Origin: Rikenellaceae bacterium
GTDB lineage: Bacteria > Bacteroidota > Bacteroidia > Bacteroidales > UBA932
DNA: 42,247 nt
NCBI GenBank assembly: GCA_900767375.1
Contig: CAAFYX010000007.1
Coordinates: forward strand, 1-42,247
Reading direction: 5' to 3'
Shown: positions 24,267 through 32,339 of the stretch, in pieces
Layout: each line of letters opens with the position of its first letter
How positions within the stretch are numbered: position 1 is the first letter of the stretch
Position numbers and translations under genes: made by a program
The notes under the pieces: model-generated
What the model was told of the DNA's origin: nothing
The model's database searches: none
The model's input: the letters and a program-made list of their open reading frames with translations, nothing else

Positions 24267-25573
24267 GTTTAGTTGCAATAGTCGGGAGACCGAATGTAGG
24301 AAAATCAACCCTCTTCAACCGTCTGGTGGGAATGAGGAAGGCCATCGTGGATGACACCGCCGGTGTCACCCGTGACAGGCATTATGGAAAGTGCGACTGG
24401 TGTGGCACAGAGTTCTCCGTAGTGGATACGGGAGGATACACCTCCAACTCCGATGATGTCTTCGAGAAAGCCATCCGCCGTCAGGTGGAGATAGCCATAG
24501 ATGAGGCCGATGTCGTCCTCTTCATGGTGGAGGCCGCTACGGGCATCACGGACTATGACTCCGAGATAGCGGACGTCCTCAGACGTTCGAAGAAACCCGT
24601 GGTGCTTTGTGTGAACAAGGTCGACTCGGGAGAGAAAATATTCGACACTTATCAGTTCTATTCCCTGGGTCTCGGTGAGATCTGGAGCATATCCGCGGCC
24701 AACGGATCCGGAACGGGTGACCTTCTCGACGAGGTGGTCAGAGTCCTTCCGAAGGATGCTCCGGCCGAGGCGGACCCATATGCAAACGTCCCGCGAATCA
24801 CCATCGTCGGAAAGCCGAACGTGGGCAAGTCCTCGCTGACCAATGCCCTGCTGGGTGAGGAGAGGAACATCGTCACTCCTGTTGCAGGAACCACCCGTGA
24901 TTCCATCGAGACATACTACAACAAGTTCGGCCACGAGTTCATGATAGTCGACACCGCCGGTATCAGAAGGAAGAACAAGGTCCACGAGGACCTGGAGTTC
25001 TATTCCGTGCTCCGTTCGATGAGGGCCATCGAGAAGGCGGACGTCTGTATCCTGATGATCGATGCGAACAGCGGTATGGAAGCCCAGGACATGAACATCT
25101 TCAACATCATCCAGAAGAACAGGAAGGGCTGCGTGATCGTGGTGAACAAATGGGATCTCTTCATCAAGGACCAGAACACGATGCGCGACTATACGGAAAC
25201 GCTCCGCGCCCGTCTGGCACCGTTCGATGACATCCCCATCATTTTTACATCCGTCATCAAGATGCAGAGGGTGATGGACGTCCTGAACGCTGCGGCGATG
25301 GTGGCTGAGAACTATAACAGGAAGATTCCTACAGCCCGTCTGAACGAGGCGCTCCTGCCTATAATCGAGGAGACTCCTCCGCCTGCCTGGAAGGGCAAGT
25401 ACATCAAGGTGAAATACATCACCCAGCTACCTACGAAATTCCCTGCTTTTGCGTTCTTCTGCAACCTTCCGCAGTATATCAAGGACCCTTATAAACGCTT
25501 CTTGGAGAATCAGTTGAGGGAAAACTTCGAGTTAACGGGCTGCCCAGTGCAGATATTCTGCAGGCAGAAATGA
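24263..25573 (+). CDS. der: Ribosome biogenesis GTPase Der (EngA)
   Basis: Der has two tandem G domains and a KH-like C-terminus and is needed for 50S maturation. In the 436-residue protein the first G domain shows GRPNVGKSTLFNRL, DTAGVTRDR, DTGGY and NKVD. The second (from about 175) shows GKPNVGKSSLTNALL, GTTRDS, DTAGIRR and NKWD. The KH-like domain (about 350-436) contains PPAWKGKYIKVKYITQ. All nucleotide-binding motifs are intact. It is translationally coupled to the small cysteine protein gene by a 4-nt overlap, and the unit ends at the terminator 25585-25614. Confidence 0.96.
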   Translation: MSLVAIVGRPNVGKSTLFNRLVGMRKAIVDDTAGVTRDRHYGKCDWCGTEFSVVDTGGYTSNSDDVFEKAIRRQVEIAIDEADVVLFMVEAATGITDYDSEIADVLRRSKKPVVLCVNKVDSGEKIFDTYQFYSLGLGEIWSISAANGSGTGDLLDEVVRVLPKDAPAEADPYANVPRITIVGKPNVGKSSLTNALLGEERNIVTPVAGTTRDSIETYYNKFGHEFMIVDTAGIRRKNKVHEDLEFYSVLRSMRAIEKADVCILMIDANSGMEAQDMNIFNIIQKNRKGCVIVVNKWDLFIKDQNTMRDYTETLRARLAPFDDIPIIFTSVIKMQRVMDVLNAAAMVAENYNRKIPTARLNEALLPIIEETPPPAWKGKYIKVKYITQLPTKFPAFAFFCNLPQYIKDPYKRFLENQLRENFELTGCPVQIFCRQK

Positions 25574-25584
25574 TAAAACGATTT

Positions 25585-25614
25585 AAAAAAGACGCGAATT
25601 TTCGCGTCTTTTTT
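25585..25614 (+). terminator. Intrinsic terminator after der
   Basis: AAAAAAGACGCGAA and TTCGCGTCTTTTTT form a near-continuous stem around a short TT/ATTT loop, followed by further T and A bases. It ends the engB-prs-der unit and lies directly before the xseB promoter box. Confidence 0.92.
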
Positions 25615-25616
25615 AT

Positions 25617-25624
25617 TACATTTG
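25617..25624 (+). promoter_or_regulatory. Candidate -7 box for the xseB-glycogen-ribF unit
   Basis: TACATTTG fits TAnnTTTG and lies 18 nt before xseB's ATG at 25643, immediately after the der terminator. The -33 position falls inside that terminator stem and lacks TTG. Since all gaps to ribF are 22 nt or less, this may be the main promoter of the whole glycogen cluster. Confidence 0.45.
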
Positions 25625-25642
25625 TCTTGTAATTCAGGGATT

Positions 25643-25831
25643 ATGAAAGAAGAATTCGATTATCAGAAGGCTCTTTCCAGACTGGAGGAGATAGCCGCAA
25701 AAGTGGAGGACCCCTCCACCGGGCTGGAAGACATCGACAAGTATGTCCGGGAGTCCGAGGAACTTGTGGCGGGATGCCGTGCGTATCTTCGTACGGTGAG
25801 GGAAAAAATAGACGATTCTTTCGAGAAATAG
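25643..25831 (+). CDS. xseB: Exodeoxyribonuclease VII small subunit
   Basis: XseB binds the coiled-coil part of XseA in exonuclease VII. At 62 residues from ATG 25643 it has the family pattern: FDYQKALSRLEEIAAKVEDP, then LEDIDKYVRESEELVAGCRAYL and a short helix ending EKID. The start at 25622 would begin inside the promoter box and is rejected. It is separated from xseA and heads the glycogen gene series, with 1 nt to glgB. There is no obvious functional reason for that link. Confidence 0.85.
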   Translation: MKEEFDYQKALSRLEEIAAKVEDPSTGLEDIDKYVRESEELVAGCRAYLRTVREKIDDSFEK

Positions 25832-25832
25832 T

Positions 25833-27854
25833 ATGAAGACCAGACCGATGATATACGATACGGATCCGTATCTGATGCCTTTCAAGGCTGCTATCGATGT
25901 CCGTCATGAGCGCATCCTTGCGACGCGTGACATGATAGCGAAGGACGGTTCCCTCTCCGCAGGGGTGAACAACCATCTTTTCTATGGGCTGCATCGGCTG
26001 GAGGATGGCGGATGGGTGTTCCGTGAGTGGGCCCCTAACGCCACCAGGATATATCTGATGGGTGATTTCAATAACTGGAAGCGCACAGAAGGATATGCCC
26101 TCAAACCCATCGGGGACGGGAACTGGGAGCTGACCCTTCCTCAGATGTTCCTCAAGCACGGTGACCTTTACAAGCTCTTCATAGAGTGGCCCGGCGGCGG
26201 CGCCGAGCGCCTGCCGGCCTATGCCACTAGGACGGTCCAGGATCCTGATACAAAAGCTTTCTGTGCACAGGTCTGGTCCCCGGAGAAGCCTTATGAGTGG
26301 AAGCACCGCCGTCCCGGCAAGCGTCCGAACCCTCTCATCTACGAGTGCCATATCGGCATGAGCGGTGAGAAGGAGGGCGTATCCTCGTTCGATGACTTCC
26401 GTAAGGACGTCCTCCCGAGGATAGCGCGGCTGGGGTACAATGTCATACAGATAATGGCCCTTCAGGAGCATCCGTACTACGGTTCTTTCGGATATCAGGT
26501 TTCAAACATATTCGCCCTCAGCTCGCGTTTCGGCACGCCGGAGGAGTTCAAGGCCCTGGTGGATGCCGCCCACGCGAGGGGGATTGCGGTGGTGATGGAT
26601 ATCGTCCATTCGCATATGGTGAAGAATGAGGATGAAGGGCTGTCCCGTTTCGACGGCCGCGAGGACCTGTATTTCTACAACGGAGAGCAGGGCCATCATC
26701 CGGCATGGGACAGCCGCTGCTATGATTATGGGAAGAACGAGACCAAGTATTTCCTGCTGTCGAACTGCAAGTTCTGGATGGAGGAGTACCATCTGGACGG
26801 CTTCCGTTTCGACGGCGTGACCAGCATGCTCTATTGGGACCACGGTCTGGGCAAGGATTTCTGCGGCTATGACAATTACTTCAACAGCGGAGTGGATGAG
26901 AACGCCGTCATCTACCTTGCTCTGGCGAATCTCCTGGTTAAGGAGATTTCGCCGAACGCATTGACCATTGCCGAGGATGTGAGCGGCATGGCGGGTCTGG
27001 CGGCGCCGTTCGAGTGCGGCGGTGTCGGTTTTGATTTCAGGATGGCGATGGGCGTGGCCGACCATTGGATAAAGTGGATAAAGGAAAAGTCCGACGAGCA
27101 GTGGTCCATGGGGGAGATGTGGTACGAGCTGACAAACAAGCGTGCCGACGAGAAGACCATCAGCTATGCCGAATGCCACGACCAGGCGCTGGTGGGTGAC
27201 AAGACCCTCATCTTCCGCCTGATGGACAAGGAGATGTATTTCTCCATGAATACCGGATCGCAGAATCTTCTTGTGGACCGCGGCATTGCGCTTCACAAGA
27301 TGATACGCCTTGTGACCCTCGCTACGGCGGGCAACGGCTATCTGACCTTCATGGGCAACGAGTTCGGCCATCCGGAATGGATCGACTTCCCTCGCGAGGG
27401 GAACGGCTGGTCCTACAAGCATGCCCGCAGGCAGTGGTCCCTGTCCGAGCCGGACTATCTGAGATACAGTTACTTGCGCAATTTCGACGAGGCCATGGTC
27501 CATCTTTTCAAGAAAGAGAACCTCCTGGCCTTCCCTCCTCGCGCGCTGGTTATCGATGAAGAGAAGCAAATATTGATTTTCGGCAGAAAAAACTATATCT
27601 TTGCATTCAATTTCAACCCGACCGCTTCATTTGCGGACTACGGTTTTGCGGCACCAGCCGGGAAATATACAATAGCACTGGACACTGACCAACGGGAGTT
27701 CAATGGTTTCGAGAGACTGAAGCTGAAGGAAGAGCACTTCACGCTTCACGAGAAATCACCGAACGGCCCACAGGAATATGAAGACACCCTGTTCTTGTAT
27801 TTACCTGGCCGGTGTGCTTTGGTTTTGGAACAGGCAATAGAATATAACGTGTAA
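25833..27854 (+). CDS. glgB: 1,4-alpha-glucan branching enzyme, eukaryote-like GH13 type
   Basis: The enzyme cuts alpha-1,4 chains and rejoins them as alpha-1,6 branches in glycogen. The 673-residue protein has an N-terminal CBM48 (about 60-150; FREWAPNATRIYLMGDFNNW), a TIM barrel and a C-terminal beta domain. Barrel motifs are DIVHSHMVKN, the nucleophile D327 in LDGFRFDGVTSM, the acid/base in TIAEDVSGM, and the third acid region YAECHDQALVGDKT. SMLYWDHG and ECHDQALVGDKT are characteristic of the eukaryotic/GH13_8 lineage rather than of the usual bacterial GlgB. It lies directly behind xseB and 14 nt before the debranching enzyme. Confidence 0.94.
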   Translation: MKTRPMIYDTDPYLMPFKAAIDVRHERILATRDMIAKDGSLSAGVNNHLFYGLHRLEDGGWVFREWAPNATRIYLMGDFNNWKRTEGYALKPIGDGNWELTLPQMFLKHGDLYKLFIEWPGGGAERLPAYATRTVQDPDTKAFCAQVWSPEKPYEWKHRRPGKRPNPLIYECHIGMSGEKEGVSSFDDFRKDVLPRIARLGYNVIQIMALQEHPYYGSFGYQVSNIFALSSRFGTPEEFKALVDAAHARGIAVVMDIVHSHMVKNEDEGLSRFDGREDLYFYNGEQGHHPAWDSRCYDYGKNETKYFLLSNCKFWMEEYHLDGFRFDGVTSMLYWDHGLGKDFCGYDNYFNSGVDENAVIYLALANLLVKEISPNALTIAEDVSGMAGLAAPFECGGVGFDFRMAMGVADHWIKWIKEKSDEQWSMGEMWYELTNKRADEKTISYAECHDQALVGDKTLIFRLMDKEMYFSMNTGSQNLLVDRGIALHKMIRLVTLATAGNGYLTFMGNEFGHPEWIDFPREGNGWSYKHARRQWSLSEPDYLRYSYLRNFDEAMVHLFKKENLLAFPPRALVIDEEKQILIFGRKNYIFAFNFNPTASFADYGFAAPAGKYTIALDTDQREFNGFERLKLKEEHFTLHEKSPNGPQEYEDTLFLYLPGRCALVLEQAIEYNV

Positions 27855-27868
27855 AATAAAAGAAGAAT

Positions 27869-29809
27869 ATGGCATTTTTGAAGTTCAACAAGTCGGAGCT
27901 GGTGAATCTCTCCTATTCACTGAAGAGGGAGATCATCAGTGCGAACAAGACGGGAGCCTACTGCAACACGTCCATCGTGACGTGCAACACCCGCCGTTAT
28001 CATGGACTCCTTGCTGTGACGCTCGACCGTTTCGGCGGCGACAAATTCCTTATGCTGTCATCCCTGGACGAGACGCTTACCGTGGACGGAAAGCAGTTCA
28101 ATCTCGGAATCCACTGCTATGGGGACATCTATGAGCCGCGCGGCCACAAGTACGTCATCGATTTCAAGGCTGACCCTGTGCCGCAGATTACCTACAAGGT
28201 GGGAGAAATAGTGTTCACGAAGAGCCTTCTGCTGGTTCCGGACGAGGATCAGGTGCTTATCAGATATGAGCTGGTCCAGGCTCCTGCCAAGGCCAACCTC
28301 CAGCTCAGACCTTTCCTTGCGTTCCGCAACATCCACTCCCTGACCCATCAGAATCCCAACGCCGACACGGGTTTCACCCCTATTCCTAACGGTGCGGCAT
28401 TCCGCATGTATTCCAACTTCCCTGACCTGAGCCTTCAGCTAAGCTCCAGGGAGGCGGAGTTCAAGTACCTTCCTTACTGGTACAACGGCATCACCTATTC
28501 CGATGAGTTCAGGCGCGGGTTCGACTGCAAGGAAGACCTTTTCGTGCCGGGCTGGTTCGAGATCGACCTTAAGCAGGGCGATTCGATAATCTTCAGCGCC
28601 GGTACCATCGAGGCCAATCCTTCCACCCTGAAGAGGAAGTACAATGACCTCTACAAGAAGACCCCGGAGGTCACCAACAGCCACGAGCAGCTGGTGCGTC
28701 TCGCCGATACCCTCATCTGCAACCACAACAACCGCAAGAAGATCACCGCCGGTCTGTCATGGCTTTACACCGGTCTTCTGCGCGAGACCCTCATAGCTCT
28801 TCCGGGCCTCACTCTTTACGGCACTGGCAATGCATCCGAGTTCGAGACCATCCTCGACAACCTCATCGCCGATGAGCAGGAGCGTTTCTTCCGCCGCACC
28901 ACCCAGGTTGAGGCACCTCTCTATCTGGCTACCATCCTGCAGGAGTACATCGATGACTTCGGCGCTGACGCCAGAAAGGTTTGGAAGAAATACGGCATGA
29001 TCGTCAAGGGGGTTATCGAGAGTTATGCCCCGGGCGAGAGGAAGGAGGTGGCCATGCAGCCTAACGGCCTCCTCTGGGCGAAGATGGACCATGTCGCCCT
29101 CACATGGATGAACGCCTATCTCCATGGTGAGCCTGTCACTGAAAGGGCAGGATACCAGGTCGAGACCAACGCCTTCTGGTACAACTCCATCTGCTTCGCA
29201 CTGGAGATGGAGGAGAAGTACGGTGGCAAGGACAGGAACTTCATCCTCAGATGGTCCCCTGTCAGAGACCTTGTCAAGGCCAACTTCCAGAAGATGTTCT
29301 GGAACGCCGAGAAGGGATGCCTTGCCGATTATGTGGATGAGAACGGGCAGAACATGGACATCCGCCCGAATCAGATATATGCGATCTGGGTGAAGTATTC
29401 ACCTGTGGACGAGGCCTGCTTCCCTTCCGTGCTCAAGGTCATCGACAACGAGCTGTTGACCCGAAGGGGCATCAGGACCCTCTCCCCTCGCGATTCCAAG
29501 TACAGGGGAGTATACGAGGGCACTCAGATAGAGCGTGACCTTGCATACCATCAGGGATGTACCAGGCCGTTCCTGCTCGAGCCTTACTGCGACGTATCCT
29601 TTAGGGTGAAGGGACAGGCGTTCGTGAAGAAGGCCGAGTGGCTGATAGAGGGCTTCTACGAGGACCTCTCCAAGCACGGTGTGGGAGCATTCTCCGAGGT
29701 CTATGACGGAGATCCTCCGCACGAGCCTCACGGAGCCATCTCATCCGCTCTCAGTACCGCGGCCCTTCTCGCAGTGGATTACATAATCAGCAAATACAGG
29801 GAGGACTAG
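27869..29809 (+). CDS. Glycogen debranching enzyme (amylo-alpha-1,6-glucosidase, GH133 type)
   Basis: The 646-residue cytoplasmic protein has the two-part architecture of bacterial/archaeal GDE. The N-terminal sugar-binding domain (about 10-230; EIISANKTGAYCNTSIVTCN, RRYHGLLAV) is followed by an (alpha/alpha)6 barrel (about 270-640) with WLYTGLLRETLIALPGLTLY, QVETNAFWYNSICFALEM and GVGAFSEVYDGDPPHEPHG. It removes alpha-1,6 branch glucose. It lies between the branching enzyme and a GT4 gene, as in other Bacteroidota glycogen loci. No signal peptide, consistent with internal glycogen. Confidence 0.9.
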   Translation: MAFLKFNKSELVNLSYSLKREIISANKTGAYCNTSIVTCNTRRYHGLLAVTLDRFGGDKFLMLSSLDETLTVDGKQFNLGIHCYGDIYEPRGHKYVIDFKADPVPQITYKVGEIVFTKSLLLVPDEDQVLIRYELVQAPAKANLQLRPFLAFRNIHSLTHQNPNADTGFTPIPNGAAFRMYSNFPDLSLQLSSREAEFKYLPYWYNGITYSDEFRRGFDCKEDLFVPGWFEIDLKQGDSIIFSAGTIEANPSTLKRKYNDLYKKTPEVTNSHEQLVRLADTLICNHNNRKKITAGLSWLYTGLLRETLIALPGLTLYGTGNASEFETILDNLIADEQERFFRRTTQVEAPLYLATILQEYIDDFGADARKVWKKYGMIVKGVIESYAPGERKEVAMQPNGLLWAKMDHVALTWMNAYLHGEPVTERAGYQVETNAFWYNSICFALEMEEKYGGKDRNFILRWSPVRDLVKANFQKMFWNAEKGCLADYVDENGQNMDIRPNQIYAIWVKYSPVDEACFPSVLKVIDNELLTRRGIRTLSPRDSKYRGVYEGTQIERDLAYHQGCTRPFLLEPYCDVSFRVKGQAFVKKAEWLIEGFYEDLSKHGVGAFSEVYDGDPPHEPHGAISSALSTAALLAVDYIISKYRED

Positions 29810-29812
29810 ACG

Positions 29813-31102
29813 ATGAAAGTACTGATGTTCGGTTGGGAGTTCCCTCCCCATATCGCCGGCGGTCTGGGTACCGCCTGCGAAGGCATTGTCAAAGGCCTTG
29901 CTTACAACGGGGTGGAGACCCTGTTCGTGATGCCGTCCGCGTCAGGTGACGAGGATCAGAGCGCCACTACCATCATCAACGCCAGCGATGTGGCTGTGGA
30001 CAACGAATGCTCCACCGTGGATGAATTCCTTGACAAGGTCAAGTTCATCCACATCGACAGCAACCTTGTGCCATACGTCAACCCTGACGAGTTTGAGACC
30101 ATAGTCGAGGAGGAGAGGAAGCGCCAGGTGCGCGACTTCAGGATCCAGTATGGTCAGAAATACAAGTTTTCCGGAAAATACGGTGCGAACCTCATGGAGG
30201 AGGTCGCCAGATATGCCATGGTGGGTGGAACCATCGCCATGCAGCATGCCGGCGAGTTCGACATCATACACGCTCACGACTGGCTCACCTACCTGGCCGG
30301 AATAGCTGCGAAAGAGCTTACCGGCAAGCCTCTGGTGGTCCATGTCCATGCTACGTCCTATGACCGCGGTGACGAGAAGCACATCGACACCAGGGTGCTC
30401 GACATCGAGACCAAGGGAATGCAGGCTGCGGACCGCGTGGTGACCGTCAGCGACCTTACCAGGAATATAGTCATAAACAAGTACCACATCGATCCGGCCA
30501 AGGTCGTCACCGTGCACAATGCCGTGGACTTCAGCGGCAGGGAGAACCTTCTGGTCGAGAGGGGTGTGAAGGACAAGGTCGTCACTTTCCTTGGCCGAAT
30601 CACCTTCCAGAAAGGTCCCGAGTACTTCATCGAGGCTGCTGCCAAGGTCCTCAAGAGGACCGAGCACGTCCATTTCGTGATGGCGGGAAGCGGAGACATG
30701 ATGAACAGGTGCATCAGGCACGTCGCCCGTCTGGGCATCTCCGACAAGTTCCACTTCACGGGATTCCTCCGCGGAGCCGACGTGCAGACCATGTTCTCGC
30801 TGTCGGATGTATATATCATGCCTTCCGTATCGGAGCCGTTCGGCATCTCCCCTCTGGAGGCTATGCGCACGAACGTCCCGTCCATCATCTCCAAGCAGTC
30901 AGGTGCGGCTGAAGTCCTGAAGTACGCCTTCAAGGTGGACTTCTGGGATGTCGATGCCCTGGCTGATGACATCTATGCCCTTCTCCAGTATCCTGCCCTT
31001 TCCTCATTTGCGGCGGGTAAGGGATACGATGAGGTCAACTCCCTCAAATGGAACGGGGCCACTGCCAAGTTGAAGCAGGTTTACGAATCAGTATTGAAGT
31101 AA
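29813..31102 (+). CDS. GT4-type glycosyltransferase of the glycogen cluster
   Basis: The 429-residue GT-B enzyme begins KVLMFGWEFPPHIAGGLG, the glycogen-synthase-like nucleotide-sugar loop. It has HAHDWLTYLAGI, VTVHNAVDF, FLGRITFQKGPEYFIEA and the E-x7-E donor motif in SVSEPFGISPLEAMR. These features place it in GT4, close to GT5 synthases. It may be a glucan-elongating or priming enzyme alongside the GT3-like synthase of the fusion protein, but its acceptor cannot be read from sequence. It is separated from the debranching gene by 3 nt and from the GH57 gene by 22 nt. Confidence 0.87.
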   Translation: MKVLMFGWEFPPHIAGGLGTACEGIVKGLAYNGVETLFVMPSASGDEDQSATTIINASDVAVDNECSTVDEFLDKVKFIHIDSNLVPYVNPDEFETIVEEERKRQVRDFRIQYGQKYKFSGKYGANLMEEVARYAMVGGTIAMQHAGEFDIIHAHDWLTYLAGIAAKELTGKPLVVHVHATSYDRGDEKHIDTRVLDIETKGMQAADRVVTVSDLTRNIVINKYHIDPAKVVTVHNAVDFSGRENLLVERGVKDKVVTFLGRITFQKGPEYFIEAAAKVLKRTEHVHFVMAGSGDMMNRCIRHVARLGISDKFHFTGFLRGADVQTMFSLSDVYIMPSVSEPFGISPLEAMRTNVPSIISKQSGAAEVLKYAFKVDFWDVDALADDIYALLQYPALSSFAAGKGYDEVNSLKWNGATAKLKQVYESVLK

Positions 31103-31124
31103 AACGGAAAAACGATTATAGGAT

Positions 31125-32336
31125 ATGAAAAAGAGTTTATGTCTGTACTTTCAGGTACATCAGCCTACAAGACTCAGATTATACAGGTTCTTCGATATAG
31201 GAAAGGACTCCCACTATTATGATGATTTTGCCAACAGGACCATCCTGAAGAGGATAGCCACCCAGTGCTATCTCCCTATGAACGCTCTCCTTCTCGAAGC
31301 CATCGAGAAGAGCAAGGGGGCATTCAAGGTGTCCTTCTCCATTACCGGATCCGCCCTCGAGCAGTTCGACAGATACGCTCCGGAGGTGATCGACAGCTTC
31401 CGCAAGCTTGCTGATACCGGTTGCGTGGAGTTCATCGGCGAGACCTACTACCATACCCTCGCTTCCATAGCCTCCCCTGCGGAGTTCATGCATCAGGTCA
31501 GGAAACATCAGGAGGCCATCGAGAAATATTTCGGAGTGAAGACCACTACCTTCAGGAACACCGAGCTCATCTATTCCGACTCTATCGGAAGGAGTGTCTT
31601 CGACCTGGGATTCAAGACCATGCTCACTGAAGGCGCACGCCATATCATGGGCTGGAGAAGTCCTAACTTCGTGTATTCCGATGAGCAGCAGCCGAAGCTC
31701 AAGCTCCTCCTCAGGAACTACTCCCTCAGCGACGATATCGCATACAGGTTCTCTAACAAGGGCTGGGAGGACTGGCCTCTCACAGCAGAGAAATACACCG
31801 GATGGCTCAAGAATTCCGTGGCGGACGGTGGTGACATCGTGAACCTCTTCATGGATTATGAGACCTTCGGAGAGCATCAGAGTGCCGCCAGCGGTATCTT
31901 TGATTTCATGAAGGCGCTTCCTGAGCAGGTGATTGGTGACGGGACCTTCGAGTTTGTCACCCCTTCCCAGGCGGCTAAAAAGCTCAAGTCTGTCGGCGGC
32001 CTCTCCGTTCCTGAGACCATCTCATGGGCAGATGAGGAGAGGGACATCACTGCATGGCTCGGCAACGAGCTCCAGCAGGATGCCTTCAACAAGCTTTATG
32101 CTCTCACCGAGAAGCTCTCGATCATCGATGACCCTGAGCTCTGGGCAGATTTCGGCCACCTTCAGGAGAGTGACCACCTGTACTACATGTGTACGAAGTA
32201 CTTCTCCGATGGAGACGTGCACAAGTATTTCAACCCTTACGACACCCCTTACGAGGCGTTCATAAACTATATGAACGTCCTCAGCGATTTTGCCATCCGA
32301 GTGGATCAGGCATACGAACTTAAATCTAACGACTAG
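31125..32336 (+). CDS. GH57 alpha-amylase / 4-alpha-glucanotransferase
   Basis: The 403-residue protein has the five conserved GH57 regions. Visible are LYFQVHQPTRL (region 1), FSITGSALEQ (region 2), the nucleophile E147 in FRNTELIYSD (region 3), and the acid D244 in LFMDYETFGEHQ (region 4). It is the short intracellular form found beside debranching enzymes in Bacteroidota; no signal peptide is present. Hydrolase and transferase activities are not separable by sequence. A C-terminal helical part (about 300-400; YYMCTKYFSDGDVHKYF) completes the fold. The fusion gene begins 3 nt after its stop when ATG 32340 is used. Confidence 0.9.
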   Translation: MKKSLCLYFQVHQPTRLRLYRFFDIGKDSHYYDDFANRTILKRIATQCYLPMNALLLEAIEKSKGAFKVSFSITGSALEQFDRYAPEVIDSFRKLADTGCVEFIGETYYHTLASIASPAEFMHQVRKHQEAIEKYFGVKTTTFRNTELIYSDSIGRSVFDLGFKTMLTEGARHIMGWRSPNFVYSDEQQPKLKLLLRNYSLSDDIAYRFSNKGWEDWPLTAEKYTGWLKNSVADGGDIVNLFMDYETFGEHQSAASGIFDFMKALPEQVIGDGTFEFVTPSQAAKKLKSVGGLSVPETISWADEERDITAWLGNELQQDAFNKLYALTEKLSIIDDPELWADFGHLQESDHLYYMCTKYFSDGDVHKYFNPYDTPYEAFINYMNVLSDFAIRVDQAYELKSND

Positions 32337-32339
32337 TTG